From UMGS1781 sp045650705 (GTDB lineage Bacteria; Bacillota; Clostridia; TANB77; CAG-508), in assembly GCA_045650705.1 (NCBI GenBank), contig JAZRRK010000058.1, positions 1-5,536 of the forward strand: a DNA stretch of 5,536 bases, given 5' to 3'. Positions 4,849 through 5,536 of this stretch are shown here, piece by piece (position 1 is the first letter of the stretch; every line of letters starts with the position of its first letter). The notes under the pieces are model-generated. The model was given only the letters and a program-made list of their open reading frames with translations, did no database searches and was not told the DNA's origin. The position numbers were made by a program, and so were the translations under genes.

Positions 4849-5066
4849 AAGCATTCCTCCTTTCTTAATTTTTTTCAGTTTAACGTCCATTTGTATAGCA
4901 TTTGCTCATAACAGTTTTGTTTCTGTTCTCCCTTATCCAAGTGAGCTACCCCTTTACATCACGTTAGCCAGGTAGAAGTTTCATTAGATGTTTACATCTA
5001 GACTATTTAGTTTTCAATGTGCTATAATAGAGAATAGATAACGAATTAACTTATTTTCTATTATTA
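4849..5066 (-). promoter_or_regulatory. Long structured 5' leader of the excisionase operon (about 200 nt)
   Basis: Between the predicted start near 5066 and the xis ATG lie about 218 bases without a substantial gene. In RNA order: a 5' stem (ATAATAGA with TCTATTAT, 5064-5057 and 5031-5024); a tight hairpin TAGATG-TAAA-CATCTA (5000-4985); CTACC (4975-4971) facing GGTAG (4950-4946); AAGGGAG (4934-4928) directly followed by hairpin AACAG-(8 nt)-CTGTT (4927-4910); then a 9-codon frame MSKCYTNGR (4909-4880). The hairpin would bring AAGGGAG close to that mini-ORF start. The middle (GTAGCTCACTTGGATA) looks like a tRNA D-arm, but no full tRNA can be drawn. I do not recognise a known riboswitch. A cis-regulatory leader is inferred. 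Confidence 0.45.
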
Positions 5067-5072
5067 TAACAC

Positions 5073-5101
5073 AGTATAAACGCCTAAATACTAATTGTAA
5101 A
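5073..5101 (-). promoter_or_regulatory. Leftward promoter of the excisionase/mobilization operon
   Basis: On the minus strand TTTACA (5101-5096), a 17-base spacer and TATACT (5078-5073); each hexamer matches consensus at five of six positions. The predicted start is near 5066. Its -35 overlaps the -35 of the rightward promoter at 5095-5123. Confidence 0.55.
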
Positions 5102-5123
5102 GCGAATTTCATAAGTCTATAAA
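5095..5123 (+). promoter_or_regulatory. Rightward promoter of the gene at 5180
   Basis: TTGTAA (5095-5100), a 17-base spacer and TATAAA (5118-5123), with a predicted start near 5130 and a leader of about 50 nt before ATG 5180. The -35 bases are shared with the opposite-facing promoter, so polymerase binding at one should exclude the other. Confidence 0.5.
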
Positions 5124-5179
5124 TAAAGTCATAATAGAAAAATCTATAATCTATTTTCAAAAACGGAGGTAATGTAATA

Positions 5180-5536
5180 ATGTCAACATTTTTCACATTT
5201 AAAGATAGAAAAATTATATTAAAGAATAAACGGAGAATATTATGGATATTTAAATGGTTTTGAATATAATATTGGAGAAAAACTATTTGAATTTATTACA
5301 ATGGACTATGATGACATAGATAAATTAAAAGAACTATATTTAGAATTAATACAAGTAGTTGCAGAAGGAAAATTAAATAATAAAGAATATGATTTATATT
5401 GTGATATTAATAATATTTTACAAAAATGTTTAGAGTTCTCTCCATATACACATTTCTATAATCAAATATTAGTAGATATAATAATTAAAACATATAATAT
5501 GAACTTTATTAGGTCTGATTTATTAATTAAAAATGA
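5180..5536 (+). pseudogene. Unrecognised protein gene with an apparent frameshift near 5225, 3' end outside window
   Basis: ATG 5180 follows CGGAGG by about ten bases and reads MSTFFTFKDRKIILKNK before stopping at 5261-5263. The next frame (+1) is closed by TAA at 5220 and then open from 5223 to the window end, 104 codons, with protein-like composition (NGEYYGYLNGFEYNIGEK ... FEFITMDYDDIDKLKELYLE) but no good start of its own. Removing one A from AATAAAC near 5226-5232 would join the two as KIILKNNGEYYGYLNGFEY. The simplest reading is one gene with a one-base insertion, real or a sequencing error. The product is acidic, soluble-looking, with no motif I recognise. It faces away from the element and may be host or cargo. 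Confidence 0.5.

Larger units (their letters stand above)
670..5140. mobile_element. Compact integrative mobilizable element (IME); boundaries approximate
   Basis: A tyrosine integrase, an excisionase-type HTH protein, MobC, a MOBP relaxase and a candidate oriT lie together on the minus strand within about 4.4 kb. No coupling protein, mating-pore gene or replication initiator is visible. This is the gene content of an element that excises, is nicked at its own oriT and borrows the transfer apparatus of a resident conjugative element. The integrase operon ends close to the left flank (DUF2326 gene stop at 668), and the excisionase promoter lies near the right flank. The ends are placed by gene content only: no convincing att direct repeat was found. 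Whether the DUF2326 gene and the plus-strand gene at 5180 are host genes or cargo cannot be decided here. Confidence 0.65.

Noticed and set aside
4928..4975. tRNA-like stretch (GTAGCTCACTTGGATA on the minus strand)
   Set aside because: It resembles a D-arm, and a 5-bp hairpin follows in the anticodon position. However, that loop has 8 bases, there is no T-arm or matching acceptor stem, and the D-stem does not close, so no tRNA is called.
5014..5196. 60-codon minus-strand frame
   Set aside because: It covers both divergent promoters and the start of the rightward gene, has no ribosome site and has random-looking composition.
1..5536. CRISPR array, rRNA genes or insertion-sequence transposase
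   Set aside because: No regularly spaced repeats, rRNA sequence or transposase motifs were seen on either strand.

Overview
The window is very AT-rich and its genes have strong AGGAGG-type ribosome binding sites. Tn916-like recombination genes and a MOBP-type mobilisation module add to this, and together they point to a low-GC Bacillota host, probably a member of the Clostridia. The species cannot be fixed from the sequence alone.

Most of the window (about 0.7 to 5.1 kb) reads as one very compact integrative mobilizable element (IME), with nearly all genes on the minus strand. In transcription order (right to left) it carries: a promoter and a leader of about 200 nt; an excisionase-type HTH gene (4645-4848); a possible 31-codon gene with a hairpin; a candidate oriT (4406-4480); mobC with a TTG start (4065-4373); a MOBP/VirD2-type relaxase (2842-4104) with a second gene nested in another frame (3003-3386, MobB-like coiled coil plus C-terminal membrane helix); a 54-aa ribbon-helix-helix repressor (2594-2758); a small acidic DUF6809-like protein (2183-2455); a tyrosine integrase (903-2162); and a 54-aa protein of unknown role (726-890) that ends in a bidirectional terminator. 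There is no coupling protein, type IV secretion gene or replication initiator, so transfer would need a helper element.

The most interesting part is the control region at 2490-2816. A strong plus-strand promoter drives a predicted RNA of about 70 nt, antisense to the repressor-DUF6809 junction, that ends in a 12-bp terminator hairpin. The 19-nt loop of that hairpin carries TTGTCTGACAA. The same 10-mer occurs twice as an inverted pair around the -10 box of the repressor gene, so the loop is complementary to the predicted 5' end of the repressor mRNA. This could be an antisense-RNA switch, an RHH operator array, or both.

Flanks: on the left, the C-terminal part of a DUF2326 SMC/Rad50-like ATPase (ABC-three-component type, associated with antiphage defence) runs in from the window edge and ends at 668. 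On the right, a plus-strand gene with a good start signal (5180) appears frameshifted near 5225 and runs off the window. Its promoter shares a -35 region with the leftward excisionase promoter.
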